Positions 36,625 through 45,600 of a stretch of 64,000 nucleotides of DNA are shown here, piece after piece. The notes under the pieces are model-generated. The model was not told the origin of the DNA. It searched no databases and saw nothing but the letters and a program-made list of their open reading frames with translations. Position 1 is the first letter of the stretch, and each line of letters starts with the position of its first letter. The translations under genes and the position numbers were made by a program. This DNA comes from Erwinia psidii (lineage in GTDB: Bacteria > Pseudomonadota > Gammaproteobacteria > Enterobacterales > Enterobacteriaceae): assembly GCF_003846135.1 (NCBI RefSeq), contig NZ_RHHM01000011.1:97724-161723 (forward strand), read 5' to 3'.

Positions 36625-37584
36625 TCAGCGCGGTGCATCTTCCAGAACTTTATGGATCACCGATGACAGTTCGTTGATTTCGAACTTGGCCACATACCCG
36701 TTGGCCCCCACCTTGCGAACATGATCTTCATTGGCGCTGCCAGACAGTGATGAATGGATAACCACCGGAATATTGCGCAAACGCTGATCGGTTTTAATAT
36801 TACGCGTCAGGGTGAAGCCATCCATCTCCGGCATTTCCAGATCGGTCAGCACCATCGCTATTTTGTCGTGGATTGACTCACCATTTGCCATCGCCTGCTG
36901 GTCAATTTGCTTGATTTTCTCCCACGCCTCCAGACCGGTGACATGCATCAGCGCCGGGATACCCATCGCTTTCAGCCCCTGTTCCAGCATCTGACGAGCC
37001 ACTTTGGAATCTTCCGCCACGATAGCGACGGCACCCGGTTTAATGTTGAAGGAATTGAGTTTAATATCGCCTTCTTTCACTTCACGCACGGACGGAATGA
37101 CGTCATTCAGGATTTGCTCTACATCCAGCACCAGAGCCATGCTGTTAGTTTTACTGTCCAGGCAGGCGATACTGGTGATATTACGGCTGCTGACACCCGA
37201 CTCAGCCGCGTGAATCTGACTCCAGTCAAGACGCACAATGTCATCAACAGACTCAACGGCAAATGCCTGAGTGCTTCGCGCATACTCGGTGACCAGCAGC
37301 AAATTGAGTCCGGTTTCCGGGGTGCAGCCTGCAACTGCGGGCAGATCAATCACCGGAATAAACTGCCCACGAATATTAGCCATCCCGAGCAACGGAGATT
37401 TCATTCCCGCGGCTTTGGTAATCGTTGGCATAGGTACAATTTCGCGCAGCTTGAATACGTTGATGCCAAACAGTTCGGGTTTCGCTTCGCTGTTATCTGC
37501 CCCTAAACGAAACAGCAGAAGCTCGAACTTGTTGGATAAGGCGAGATTCGCTCTCTCATCAATCTCTTTTTGAAAATTATCCAT
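36625..37584 (-). CDS. cheV: CheV, chemotaxis coupling protein with receiver domain
   Basis: A CheW-like domain (residues 15-165; FGINVFKLREIVPMP, NIRGQFIPVIDLP) is fused to a CheY-like receiver (about 180-315; phospho-acceptor Asp in VLTDLEMPEMDG, Lys in YVAKFEINEL). CheV couples chemoreceptors to CheA, and phosphorylation of its receiver tunes adaptation. CheV is present in Salmonella and many Erwiniaceae but not in E. coli K-12. The ATG at 37584 gives 319 residues. No other chemotaxis gene is nearby. Confidence 0.95.
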   Translation of the reverse strand: MDNFQKEIDERANLALSNKFELLLFRLGADNSEAKPELFGINVFKLREIVPMPTITKAAGMKSPLLGMANIRGQFIPVIDLPAVAGCTPETGLNLLLVTEYARSTQAFAVESVDDIVRLDWSQIHAAESGVSSRNITSIACLDSKTNSMALVLDVEQILNDVIPSVREVKEGDIKLNSFNIKPGAVAIVAEDSKVARQMLEQGLKAMGIPALMHVTGLEAWEKIKQIDQQAMANGESIHDKIAMVLTDLEMPEMDGFTLTRNIKTDQRLRNIPVVIHSSLSGSANEDHVRKVGANGYVAKFEINELSSVIHKVLEDAPR

Positions 37585-38275
37585 CTCTACCTCTGAAGTT
37601 ATTTTCTGGTTATACGCCAGCCACCTCGGTGCACGCAGAGAGGGACAGGGTGATGTTCTGTCATTCAGGCGCGGCACATCGGGTCACACGTTCTGTTTAT
37701 CGGCAGCAGACAAAAAAAGTACAGGGTAGCGGCGGATTAAATCTGTGCCACTGCGATTATCGACCGGACATGATGCCCAATAGCGTTCGCCTGCTGAGTC
37801 CATCGTTCGGATGACAATAATCAGCAGCACAGGGAGGATAAGGGGGCCATTTTAGCAGAGCATGAAAATGACCGGTGGTAATCTCACGCCTGCTTCATTC
37901 ACAGAAATTCACGGTTACCGGTCCCTTATTCATCAGGAATAATATTTTTCATAATAAGCACCATCGGCTTTTAACAACAATATTTTCCAGATACTTTCCG
38001 TCCCCCACAGAAAACGGCCCCGATGGGATATTGCCGAAAATAACGGCAATCATAATAAAGAGAAACCTGCCATTTTTGGTATAAAAACCCAGAATAAACC
38101 ACTAATTCATGCCCATAGCTTCAAATTATCATTCTGATTCAGATATTAAAAAATAAAATCCCAACCTTAAACCAAAAAGGTTTGCCGGCATTATCTAAAA
38201 AGTGTTACGTCATATTTTAATGAAGGCATATATTTCCATAGGTTTAATTATTTTCATCAGGGAAAGGAGCCTGTT
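37585..38275. other. Divergent intergenic region cheV / decarboxylase
   Basis: About 690 bases, AT-rich from 37940 to 38250. It must carry the promoters for cheV (-) and the UbiD-type gene (+). No clear operator was identified; a LysR site for the regulator at 40763 could lie here. Confidence 0.5.
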
Positions 38276-39763
38276 ATGTCGGAAAATAAAACGCACATCA
38301 GTAACATCCACGATTTACGCTCGGCGATTGCTTTTCTGGAAAATCGGCCTGGTGAAATAATCAGTACAGAGGTGGCGGTGGACCCTCACGCGGAGTTATC
38401 TGGTATTTATCGTTACGTTGGCGCCGGCGGCACCTGTGAGCGCCCGACACGCAAAGGCCCGGCGATGATGTTTAACACCATCAAAGGATTTCCTGGGATC
38501 AGGGTCGTAACGGGTTTAATGTCTACCAGACAACGCGTTGGTCATTTACTGGATTGCCCACCGGAAAAATTGGGTTTTCTGTTAAAAGAGTCGGTCAAAA
38601 ATGCAGTGGAACCGGTGGTCATTGACAGAGGTTGTGCTCCCTGTCAGGAGATCACATGGCGTGCTGATGATCCTGACTTTGACCTCCGTAAGCTGCTCCC
38701 GGCACCGACAAATACCGAAGAAGATGCCGGTCCCTATTTCACTATGGGACTTTGCTACGCTTCTGATCCACAAACACGCGACTCCGATGTCACCATTCAT
38801 CGTCTGTGTATACAAAGCCGTGATGAACTCTCCATGTGGCTGACCCCCGGTCGCCATATTGACGCGTTTCGTGAGAAAGCGGAAAAGGCCGGTAAGCCCT
38901 TGCCAATCAGTATCAGCATTGGCGTCGATCCGGCAATTTATATTGCGGCGTGCTTTGAACCCCCCACGACTCCACTGGGCTTTAATGAGCTGAGTATCGC
39001 CGGTGCGCTACGCGGTAAACCGGTGGAACTAACAGATTGTGTGGCCATCAATGAAAAAGCAATTGCCAATGCTGAAATTGTTATCGAAGGAGAACTGCTG
39101 CCCGGAGTGCGTGTGCGTGAGGATCAAAACACTAACACCGGCAAAGCGATGCCGGAATTTCCCGGCTATACTGGCGAAGCCAAAGCAGCCCTGCCAGTGA
39201 TAAAAGTTAAAGCAGTCACCCACCGCAAGTCCCCCATACTGCAAACCACACTTGGCCCAAGTGGCGAACACGTCAATATGGCAGGGATACCTACCGAGGC
39301 CAGTATTCTGGACATGACCGAGAGGGCAATGCCGGGAAGGGTTCTGAATGTTCATGCACATACCTCTGGTGGTGGAAAGCTGCTGGCGGTAATGCAGTTC
39401 AAAAAATCATCGCCCACAGATGAAGGTCGTCAGCGCCAGGCCGCCCTGTTGGCGTTTGCTGCTTTCTCTGAACTCAAACACGTCATTCTGGTTGATGAGG
39501 ATGTCGATATTTTCGACACCGATGATGTACTCTGGGCGATGCAAACCCGCTATCAGGGCGATGTGGATACCGCATTTATATCTGGCGTACGTTGCCACCC
39601 TCTCGATCCTTCTCAGACACCGGCCTACAGCCCGTCGATCCTTCAGGAAGGATGTTCCTGCAAAACTATTTTTGACTGCACCGTGCCTTTCCATCTGAAA
39701 GCACATTTCCAACGTTCAAAATTCAAACAGATGGACATAAAGAAATTTTTGCCTGATTTTTAA
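38276..39763 (+). CDS. UbiD-family aromatic acid decarboxylase (AroY/LpdC-like)
   Basis: A 495-residue prenylated-FMN decarboxylase. It aligns along its length with Klebsiella AroY (protocatechuate) and Lactobacillus LpdC (gallate) decarboxylases: RPTRKGPAMMFN, LLPAPTNTEEDAGPYF, SDVTIHRLC, EGELLPGVRVREDQNT, MPEFPGY and LVDEDVDIFD. The substrate is thus probably a dihydroxy- or trihydroxybenzoate, but the sequence cannot separate these. No flavin prenyltransferase (UbiX-type) gene is next to it, so the cofactor must come from elsewhere. A YqgA-like gene and a LysR regulator follow. Confidence 0.9.
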   Translation: MSENKTHISNIHDLRSAIAFLENRPGEIISTEVAVDPHAELSGIYRYVGAGGTCERPTRKGPAMMFNTIKGFPGIRVVTGLMSTRQRVGHLLDCPPEKLGFLLKESVKNAVEPVVIDRGCAPCQEITWRADDPDFDLRKLLPAPTNTEEDAGPYFTMGLCYASDPQTRDSDVTIHRLCIQSRDELSMWLTPGRHIDAFREKAEKAGKPLPISISIGVDPAIYIAACFEPPTTPLGFNELSIAGALRGKPVELTDCVAINEKAIANAEIVIEGELLPGVRVREDQNTNTGKAMPEFPGYTGEAKAALPVIKVKAVTHRKSPILQTTLGPSGEHVNMAGIPTEASILDMTERAMPGRVLNVHAHTSGGGKLLAVMQFKKSSPTDEGRQRQAALLAFAAFSELKHVILVDEDVDIFDTDDVLWAMQTRYQGDVDTAFISGVRCHPLDPSQTPAYSPSILQEGCSCKTIFDCTVPFHLKAHFQRSKFKQMDIKKFLPDF

Positions 39764-39885
39764 AAAACAGGCAACAACCCCATGGACAGTTGACGTCAGC
39801 GCAACATCAGCGATTCAGAACGCCGTTGCGGCAAGGAGCGCTTTCATTATCATGTTGATTCCAACGTGTTATGAAGTGATGTGCA

Positions 39886-39909
39886 GCAATGGACAGTCCT
39901 GTCCATTGC
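39886..39909. promoter_or_regulatory. Perfect 11-bp inverted repeat
   Basis: GCAATGGACAG and CTGTCCATTGC are perfect complements separated by two bases, 56 bases before the YqgA-like gene. No T-run follows, so an operator or mRNA hairpin is more likely than a terminator. Confidence 0.5.
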
Positions 39910-39964
39910 TGTAACAGTATACCCGCTCAATTTGTTTGCTCTAAAAAAACATCAGGAGAATGAC

Positions 39965-40678
39965 ATGTTAACAGGACCGATAGTGAACAGCATCGCCATC
40001 ATTACTGGCGGACTGGCAGGCGGTTTTCTTGGGACAAAAATGCCGGAAAGATTGCGGGAAGCGTTGCCTCTGACCTTTGGACTGTCTTCCATGGCGCTGG
40101 GGGTGGTTCTGTTGGTCAAAATCCACAGTATGCCTGTTGTTGTTCTGTCGATGATCCTGGGCGCTGCCATTGGTGAACTGCTGTATCTGGAAAAATACAT
40201 CGGTAAACTGGGTAACATGGCACGGGGTATCGCCGCTAAGCTGTCCCCGGACAATGGTATGGATCAACATACCTTTACCGAGAAATTCGTGGCTATCGTC
40301 GTGCTTTTCTGCGCCAGCGGCACCGGAATTATTGGAGCGATGACAGAAGGGATGACGCAGGACCCCAATATTCTGTATGTGAAAGCCATCATGGATCTTT
40401 TTACCGCAGCCATATTTGCTACGGTACTGGGTTATTCGATTGCCTTAATATTTATACCTCAATGGGTCATTCAGTTTTTAATTGCTTCAGCCGCCGTCCT
40501 GATTCTACCCCATACCAATGCAGAGATGATGGCTGACTTCACTGCCGCCGGTGGATTTATTATGCTGGCCGCTGGTTTTCGTATCAGTGGCATAAAATCA
40601 CTGCCAGTGGGAAATTTATTACCAGGGCTGGTGCTGGTTATGCCATTATCCTGGTACTGGAGTTTATTCATTCATTGA
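39965..40678 (+). CDS. YqgA-like DUF554 membrane protein
   Basis: A 237-residue inner-membrane protein with about seven helices. It matches E. coli YqgA in MLTGPIVNSIAII (MLVGPYIN), VVLFCASGTGIIGAM and the C-terminal ISGIKSLPVGNLLPGL. The ATG at 39965 has GGAGA 5 bases upstream. Function is unknown; the family has been proposed to transport. Here it is 200 bases after the aromatic decarboxylase and before a LysR gene, which hints at a role in aromatic acid handling, but that is inference. Confidence 0.88.
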   Translation: MLTGPIVNSIAIITGGLAGGFLGTKMPERLREALPLTFGLSSMALGVVLLVKIHSMPVVVLSMILGAAIGELLYLEKYIGKLGNMARGIAAKLSPDNGMDQHTFTEKFVAIVVLFCASGTGIIGAMTEGMTQDPNILYVKAIMDLFTAAIFATVLGYSIALIFIPQWVIQFLIASAAVLILPHTNAEMMADFTAAGGFIMLAAGFRISGIKSLPVGNLLPGLVLVMPLSWYWSLFIH

Positions 40679-40762
40679 CGATAAAACGCTTCAACCCATT
40701 CTTGGGTAGTTGCTTTTAGATCCTGGTGACCATTTTTAAACAATGCCAGATGCAGGTGAAAA

Positions 40763-41629
40763 ATGGATCTAAAAAGAATGCGCTATTTCTGTGTGATTGC
40801 CGAACAGGGCTCTATCAGTAAAGCGGCAAGGTTGTTGAATATCGCCCCACCACCGCTGGGAAAACGGCTACAGGAACTGGAGGAGGAGATTGGTTCACCT
40901 CTTTTCATCCGAACAAGTAAAAAGATGGTGCTGACCGATACAGGTTTATTTTTATATCGAAAATCATCTGAAATTCTCAGTCAGGTAAACAGCATCACAC
41001 GTCAGGCTATCGATATTGCTTCCCAAAAGAAACGCACCATCTGCATTGGTGTTTCTTATCTCTATCTGCGTTATTTTAATTCGATATTGCTTAACCTTTA
41101 TGCCAAAAACCCGGACTGGGAACCTGACGTGGTGGTTTCTGATTCCAGCCATCTTGAAGAGATGGTTCTGAAAAAAAACGTCGATATCGCCATGATACAG
41201 TCTCCGCGCGAAGCACGTTCATTTTACGTCCATAATTTTGAACCGATAAAACCGGTGGCGGTTGTTTCAGGCAAGTTGGCTGATAATTTTTCAAAGCAGA
41301 CACTCTCATTTACCGATCTCACCGGTTTGCCGCTTATTTTGCTGCAACGTATAGGTGGCGAAGGCACTTACGAGGTCCTGCTCAACCAACTGTACAGCGA
41401 GATAAAAAAAATCAATATTATCATGAGAGTTTCAGAACCACGCTTCGTGATTGAGATGTTCCGCACAGGATTAGCCGGGGCCTGTATTATGCCAGAATCC
41501 GAGGTGGGCGAGTGTAGCCTCAGGCATTATCGTACTTTTGCCATTGAGCAGCAGGTTAAACTTTTTTGCCCGGCGATAGTGACCCTTTACAGTGAAAAAG
41601 ATACTTTCCTGTCAGAAAGTCAGTGGTGA
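40763..41629 (+). CDS. LysR-type transcriptional regulator
   Basis: A 288-residue regulator with the N-terminal winged helix-turn-helix (FCVIAEQGSISKAARLLNI, then PPLGKRLQELEEEIG and PLFIRT) and a C-terminal effector domain. It lies 84 bases downstream of the YqgA-like gene on the same strand, so it may be cotranscribed with the decarboxylase it probably controls. Most LysR genes are divergent from their target, so this order is less usual. Effector unknown, perhaps a hydroxybenzoate. Confidence 0.9.
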   Translation: MDLKRMRYFCVIAEQGSISKAARLLNIAPPPLGKRLQELEEEIGSPLFIRTSKKMVLTDTGLFLYRKSSEILSQVNSITRQAIDIASQKKRTICIGVSYLYLRYFNSILLNLYAKNPDWEPDVVVSDSSHLEEMVLKKNVDIAMIQSPREARSFYVHNFEPIKPVAVVSGKLADNFSKQTLSFTDLTGLPLILLQRIGGEGTYEVLLNQLYSEIKKINIIMRVSEPRFVIEMFRTGLAGACIMPESEVGECSLRHYRTFAIEQQVKLFCPAIVTLYSEKDTFLSESQW

Positions 41630-41662
41630 TCGCCACATCGCGCCAAACGCGGGGCCGTGCGG

Positions 41663-42001
41663 TCACTTCACCACGCTGCAATCATAATCGCCAGAGATGC
41701 GGATCGGCTGACTGCGGGTACGCACAACATCAACGTTTAGCGTGGCTTTACCCTGAGCATATTGGTGTTCCATAGCCAGTTTTCCGGGCGCGTGGGTATT
41801 ATTAACAATCCAGTAATATCTGACGTTGCCGCTGTCACCGGGTTTACCTGTATAGCGGGTTGTCACCTGCATGGCTTTCACGTGATTAACAAAAAATACG
41901 CCCGGCTGGACCATTGCAATACTGAAAGGACCACACTGGACGGTCGCCACAGAGGAAGAGGCAACACAGAGCAGGCAGGCAGCAATGACGGGTTTTAACA
42001 T
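41663..42001 (-). CDS. Hypothetical secreted protein
   Basis: A 112-residue precursor. The ATG at 42001 gives MLKPVIAACLLCVASSSVA, a signal peptide with likely cut after SVA; earlier in-frame starts bury this. The mature part has two cysteines (QCGPF and YDCSV) at its ends, likely a disulfide, and a beta-rich pattern. Family not recognised. It is convergent with the LysR gene, 33 bases away. Confidence 0.7.
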   Translation of the reverse strand: MLKPVIAACLLCVASSSVATVQCGPFSIAMVQPGVFFVNHVKAMQVTTRYTGKPGDSGNVRYYWIVNNTHAPGKLAMEHQYAQGKATLNVDVVRTRSQPIRISGDYDCSVVK

Positions 42002-42150
42002 AGCCAAACGACCTTTAATGTTATGATCTGTTGCTGTCAGTTTATAAAACACTGGATAAACTTCCACTAATTAAAATCCAGTCCGCAGGGTAAGATATGC
42101 CGCTTAGTGTTAGTAGTCAGTAAAGAACCATTACGCCGTTGGGGGATAAA

Positions 42151-42240
42151 GTGAAACATCTGTTAGTACCAGTAATGCTGGTTATTGTGGCCTTGGTTAT
42201 GGTTTTCTATTTGATGACAGATGGCCGCTACCCTTGGTAG
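42151..42240 (+). CDS. 29-residue membrane micropeptide, first of a pair
   Basis: GTG at 42151 follows GGGGGATAAA, a strong ribosome site. The product begins MKHLLVPVML, has one membrane helix and ends MTDGRYPW. It resembles the neighbouring peptide at 42275 in layout: L-x-P near the start, an I/V-rich helix, an aromatic residue and a short D/S-G polar tail. The pair may come from duplication. No named family is recognised. Too short for routine gene finders. Confidence 0.6.
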   Translation: MKHLLVPVMLVIVALVMVFYLMTDGRYPW

Positions 42241-42274
42241 CCGGCATCGAAAGCTTCCAGTAAAGGAGCAGAAT

Positions 42275-42373
42275 GTGAGAATTGGCTATTTGTTTCCCGC
42301 CGCCGTCGGTATTGCAGGAGTCACGCTACTGATTTGGTTTATTGCCAGCGGAGCCTGGATGCCGGGATCATGA
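42275..42373 (+). CDS. 32-residue membrane micropeptide, second of a pair
   Basis: GTG at 42275 has AAGGAG 6 bases upstream; an ATG two bases earlier is out of frame and stops at once. The product begins MRIGYLFPAAV, has one membrane helix and ends ASGAWMPGS. It lies 34 bases after the first micropeptide and is followed by a hairpin, so the two look like a bicistronic unit. Unknown function. Confidence 0.6.
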   Translation: MRIGYLFPAAVGIAGVTLLIWFIASGAWMPGS

Positions 42374-42384
42374 ACCATGTGTGT

Positions 42385-42406
42385 GCTGCGTCAGTCAGGA
42401 CGCAGC
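42385..42406 (+). terminator. Hairpin after the micropeptide pair
   Basis: GCTGCGTC and GACGCAGC pair perfectly around a 6-base loop, 11 bases after the second micropeptide stop. There is no T-run, so Rho-independent termination is doubtful. Confidence 0.4.
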
Positions 42407-43048
42407 TGCACTGCGGATAAAGCTCTGTTATTGATTACCCTTAAAAGCCGTCAGCCGGACTTCCTCACGTCACCAAATTTCGCGGCAAAAGCCCGCTTTG
42501 ATTACGCCCTTAACCGTATATTTTTCAGGACAACGTGAACTGCTGGATAAATCTGTTGCCGCAGATAGCGTCATCTCACGGCATTAGCGTAATATCCGCT
42601 AATTATGGCCTTTTCTGAACATGATTATCTTCTGATAGCCAGAAACATCATTTCAGTTTTTATTAAAAAATGAAACTCCCTGAGTTCAAACAGTAAGAAA
42701 ATTAAATCTTAGCAGGCGAGATAAGAAAAATTAGATCAGAGAAAGAGTTACCTCGCTATCCATTGCATAAAAGAAGCATAAACACACCTCATCACTTATA
42801 ACAACATCTTATTATGATGAAAGAACCAAAATAATATCAGGAAACCACACCAAAAAAACAACTTAATATGATATCAAAAACAAACCAAAAACAAGAAAGA
42901 ATATAAGAATAAATTGACAATCAAAAAAAATTATAAAAAAATAACAATAAAATTATAAAAAAATATCTATTCATATCATTTAACCTGGATTAATATAATT
43001 TGCGCTGTAATCAGTAAATTTATTTATCATACATAAAGGAGAATTGTA
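42407..43048. other. Very AT-rich region upstream of the putative microcin gene
   Basis: From about 42650 to 43010 the sequence is dominated by A-tracts and short AT repeats, far from the composition of its neighbours. A perfect -10 (TATAAT at 42994-42999) lies 50 bases before the ATG without a good -35. Such composition suggests foreign origin or H-NS silencing. Confidence 0.55.
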
Positions 43049-43324
43049 ATGAGAGAATTAAATTGCACTGAAGTGCATTATGTCAGTGGTGCAGGAACCA
43101 GCGATGTCATTAGCAGTCTGAATACGGTAATGGAAACCATTTCAGCTTCACTGGCAAGTGCGGCTGAATCACTTTCCAGTGCAACAAGTGGCAGAGAGAT
43201 ATCACAAATTTTCCATACCGTGGTAGGGCTTACCAGTCTGTATACCCGATTAACGTTTATCACTGCCCTGTTATCAGCATATACTGAATCAACTACCTCA
43301 GAAACAACGACCACCTCAGCGTAA
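43049..43324 (+). CDS. Putative double-glycine-leader microcin (class II bacteriocin) precursor
   Basis: A 91-residue peptide with a strong ribosome site (AAAGGAG, 7 bases before ATG). The N-terminus MRELNCTEVHYVSGAG fits the leader of class II microcins exported by peptidase-containing ABC transporters (compare MREI... and ...SGAG in microcins H47 and E492). Cleavage after SGA would give a 76-residue core. The core is rich in Ser, Ala, Thr and hydrophobic residues, lacks charge clusters, and ends in a Ser/Thr tail (YTESTTSETTTTSA). Class IIb microcins also have a Ser-rich C-terminus, which carries a siderophore. No exporter or immunity gene was recognised nearby. Confidence 0.62.
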   Translation: MRELNCTEVHYVSGAGTSDVISSLNTVMETISASLASAAESLSSATSGREISQIFHTVVGLTSLYTRLTFITALLSAYTESTTSETTTTSA

Positions 43325-43366
43325 GATGATTTCAGAGAATCGATAAAATACTCTCTTATTTTGTCA

Positions 43367-43408
43367 CTGTTTCCGGGGCGGGTCAGATTGATTCTGCCCC
43401 GGAAACAG
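43367..43408 (+). terminator. Terminator hairpin after the microcin candidate
   Basis: CTGTTTCCGGGGC and GCCCCGGAAACAG form a perfect 13-bp stem with a 16-base loop, 43 bases after the stop; GTTTAT follows, a weak T-run. Confidence 0.7.
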
Positions 43409-43625
43409 GTTTATAACATTGTGCGATACCGCTTTGATTGTTTTCCCTTAGCGGTTCCTGTTATCATTTTTTCTTATTTTACCTCGCGCCTTTCTCTCTG
43501 CCTCACCCGCCAAAAGTGAATACGCCTTCAGGGAAATGTGGTTGCCAACAGGCAAAACCATATTGACAGCATAGAGATTACACTTTTGTGGCATTGTTGG
43601 ATCCTGCCACTCCCTTGAATTCTTT

Positions 43626-43641
43626 TGTGACTTAAATCACA
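43626..43641. promoter_or_regulatory. CRP site upstream of tsx
   Basis: TGTGA-CTTAAA-TCACA is a perfect two-fold CRP-cAMP site, 204 bases before the tsx ATG. tsx of E. coli is activated by CRP and repressed by CytR, so the site is expected. Confidence 0.88.
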
Positions 43642-43845
43642 TTTCTATTGAAAGGATAGGAAACAAAATTTGACATGCGTAAGCAATCTCTATTTCCTTA
43701 TTCACGGCTGACGGTACTTTGGTGCAGCGATCGAGACGGGTATTTTATGCAGTCAATACAACGTCCCACCTCTCTCCTGATAACAACTTCTTTGTGTCCC
43801 CCGGTAATGCATCGGCACAAGGGGAAAAACGCATGTGGTAATATA

Positions 43846-44712
43846 ATGAAATATAAAATTGTGATGGCTGGTGCTCTGGCGGTACTTTCCTACAGTACCT
43901 GTTTGTTAGCTGCAACCGACAATGCTGAATATGTTTCTGACTGGTGGCACCAGAGCGCCAATGTGGTCGGGAGTTATCACACCCGTTTTGGGCCTCAGCT
44001 GAATAACGATGTTTATCTGGAATATGAAGCCTTTGCCAAAAAAGACTGGTTAGACTTTTATGGCTACATTGATGTGCCTAAATTCTTTGGTGCCGGAAAC
44101 ACCACTGACCGTGGGATCTGGGACAAGGGTTCGCCCCTGTTTATGGAGATTGAACCCCGCTTCTCCATCGACAAGCTCACCAGTACTGACCTTGGCTTCG
44201 GACCTTTTAAAGAGTGGTACTTTGCCAATAACTATATTTTTGATCTGGGCCGCAACAGTGCCAGCCGTCAGAATACCTGGTATATGGGTCTGGGAACCGA
44301 TATTGATACCCATTCTGATGTTGGTTTATCACTGAACGTTTATGCAAAATATCAGTGGGAAAATTATGGTGCAGCCAATGAAAACAGCTGGGATGGCTAC
44401 CGCTTTAAGGTGAAGTACTTTGTGCCACTTACCAGCCTGTGGGGAGGAAATCTGACCTACATTGGTTTTACCAACGTTGACTGGGGTTCACATCTGCGTG
44501 ACGAATCTGATGCTTCCCGCACCAGTAATTCTGTCGCTTCCAGCCATATTCTCTCACTGGGCTACGATCACTGGCACTACTCTTTCGTCGCACGCTGGTT
44601 TCATAACGGGGGACAATGGGCGGATGGCCAGGAGCTGAACTTTGGTAATGGTCCGTTTGAGGTGAAATCAACCGGCTGGGGTTACTACCTGGTGGTTGGC
44701 TATAATTTCTGA
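43846..44712 (+). CDS. tsx: Tsx, nucleoside-specific outer-membrane channel
   Basis: A 12-stranded barrel that admits nucleosides and deoxynucleosides. The sequence matches E. coli Tsx strongly ([59 protein letters not shown]) and ends in Phe (LVVGYNF). The ATG at 43846 gives 288 residues with a signal peptide cut after LLA; the open frame upstream lacks homology. In E. coli tsx lies elsewhere, so its placement here is a rearrangement. Confidence 0.96.
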   Translation: MKYKIVMAGALAVLSYSTCLLAATDNAEYVSDWWHQSANVVGSYHTRFGPQLNNDVYLEYEAFAKKDWLDFYGYIDVPKFFGAGNTTDRGIWDKGSPLFMEIEPRFSIDKLTSTDLGFGPFKEWYFANNYIFDLGRNSASRQNTWYMGLGTDIDTHSDVGLSLNVYAKYQWENYGAANENSWDGYRFKVKYFVPLTSLWGGNLTYIGFTNVDWGSHLRDESDASRTSNSVASSHILSLGYDHWHYSFVARWFHNGGQWADGQELNFGNGPFEVKSTGWGYYLVVGYNF

Positions 44713-45073
44713 TTTGATTTAACTGTTTCTCAACCGCCGGCGCGCTCAAGGCTGGCGGTGCAAATGTCGCTCCCACCACGTTGGCTATCCCATGCCATTC
44801 TCGCCTCATCACAGTGATTCCTCCTGCACCATAATGCATCAGCAACCGGGAAAATTTATGTCTGCCACACGGTAAAACTGCAACCGCTGGAATGGGAAGA
44901 CCGACGTTTTTTTCACCAGGCGAATAATAAGGACAAACGTGATGCGTTGCCGGTTCAGGAAACCCTGTGAAGCCTTTATTGCGCTTACAGAGCACGGTAA
45001 AAAAGATATCCAGAGCGGATTGAATGGATGATTATCCCCACGCCCGGCAATCTACAGCAGGGCGCCGGGTATC
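44713..45073. other. Intergenic region after tsx
   Basis: A GC-rich imperfect hairpin (ACCGCC...GGCGGT, 44733-44759) may end tsx transcription. Coding-like pieces around 44850-45070 (+) are broken by stops and not recognised; they may be remnants. Confidence 0.4.
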
Positions 45074-45493
45074 TCAACTACGTGCGCCGACCGGATTCAT
45101 AATGATTTTAACCTCAGGCGGTTCGATGTTGTACATACCACCATTGAAGGGATCAACAATCAGCCATCCTGGAAAACCACCGAGGGGAATATTTCCAAGG
45201 ATGTACCAGAGGTTTGCCCTCTCCTTGAGTGGGATCGTTTGCGGCACGAAACCGGATCGTTCCAGCATAAGCAGATATTTCTTCTTACCAAAATAGCTAC
45301 CGTCCGATTTCTCAAGCGTCACCGTTTTCGGCGTTATGCCCTCTGCCACAGCCCTTCCCGTTTCATCCTGAACCACAAATTTCACCCCCTGCGGCCAGGT
45401 CTGGATCGCCACATCCTGGGTTTTATTTCCGACAATGGTTGCACATCCGCTCAGCAGCCATGCTGAAGCCAGTGCCAGTAGCAGCCTTTTCAT
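45074..45493 (-). CDS. Hypothetical lipoprotein
   Basis: A 139-residue protein with lipobox LLSGC (lipidated Cys17) followed by Ala-Thr. The mature part (VAIQTWPQGVKFVVQDETGR, EKSDGSYFGKKKYLLMLERSG) has the look of a small beta-rich PEGA-like fold, a domain often found in surface lipoproteins. The C-terminal region PLGGFPGWLIVDPFNGGMYN is conserved in appearance. No partner gene nearby. Function unknown. Confidence 0.75.
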   Translation of the reverse strand: MKRLLLALASAWLLSGCATIVGNKTQDVAIQTWPQGVKFVVQDETGRAVAEGITPKTVTLEKSDGSYFGKKKYLLMLERSGFVPQTIPLKERANLWYILGNIPLGGFPGWLIVDPFNGGMYNIEPPEVKIIMNPVGARS

Positions 45494-45600
45494 AAATATT
45501 CCTGAGAAATTAACTTAAGATTCAGTCTAAACGGAGTTCGCCGTGTTTTCATTATGAACGCCCCACAACTGCGAGCGTTATAAGGAAAATTTACAGCAGA

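Larger units (their letters stand above)
43325..43845. other. Intergenic region between microcin candidate and tsx
   Basis: It contains a terminator hairpin and the tsx CRP site. No immunity-type small membrane protein could be supported on either strand. Confidence 0.5.
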
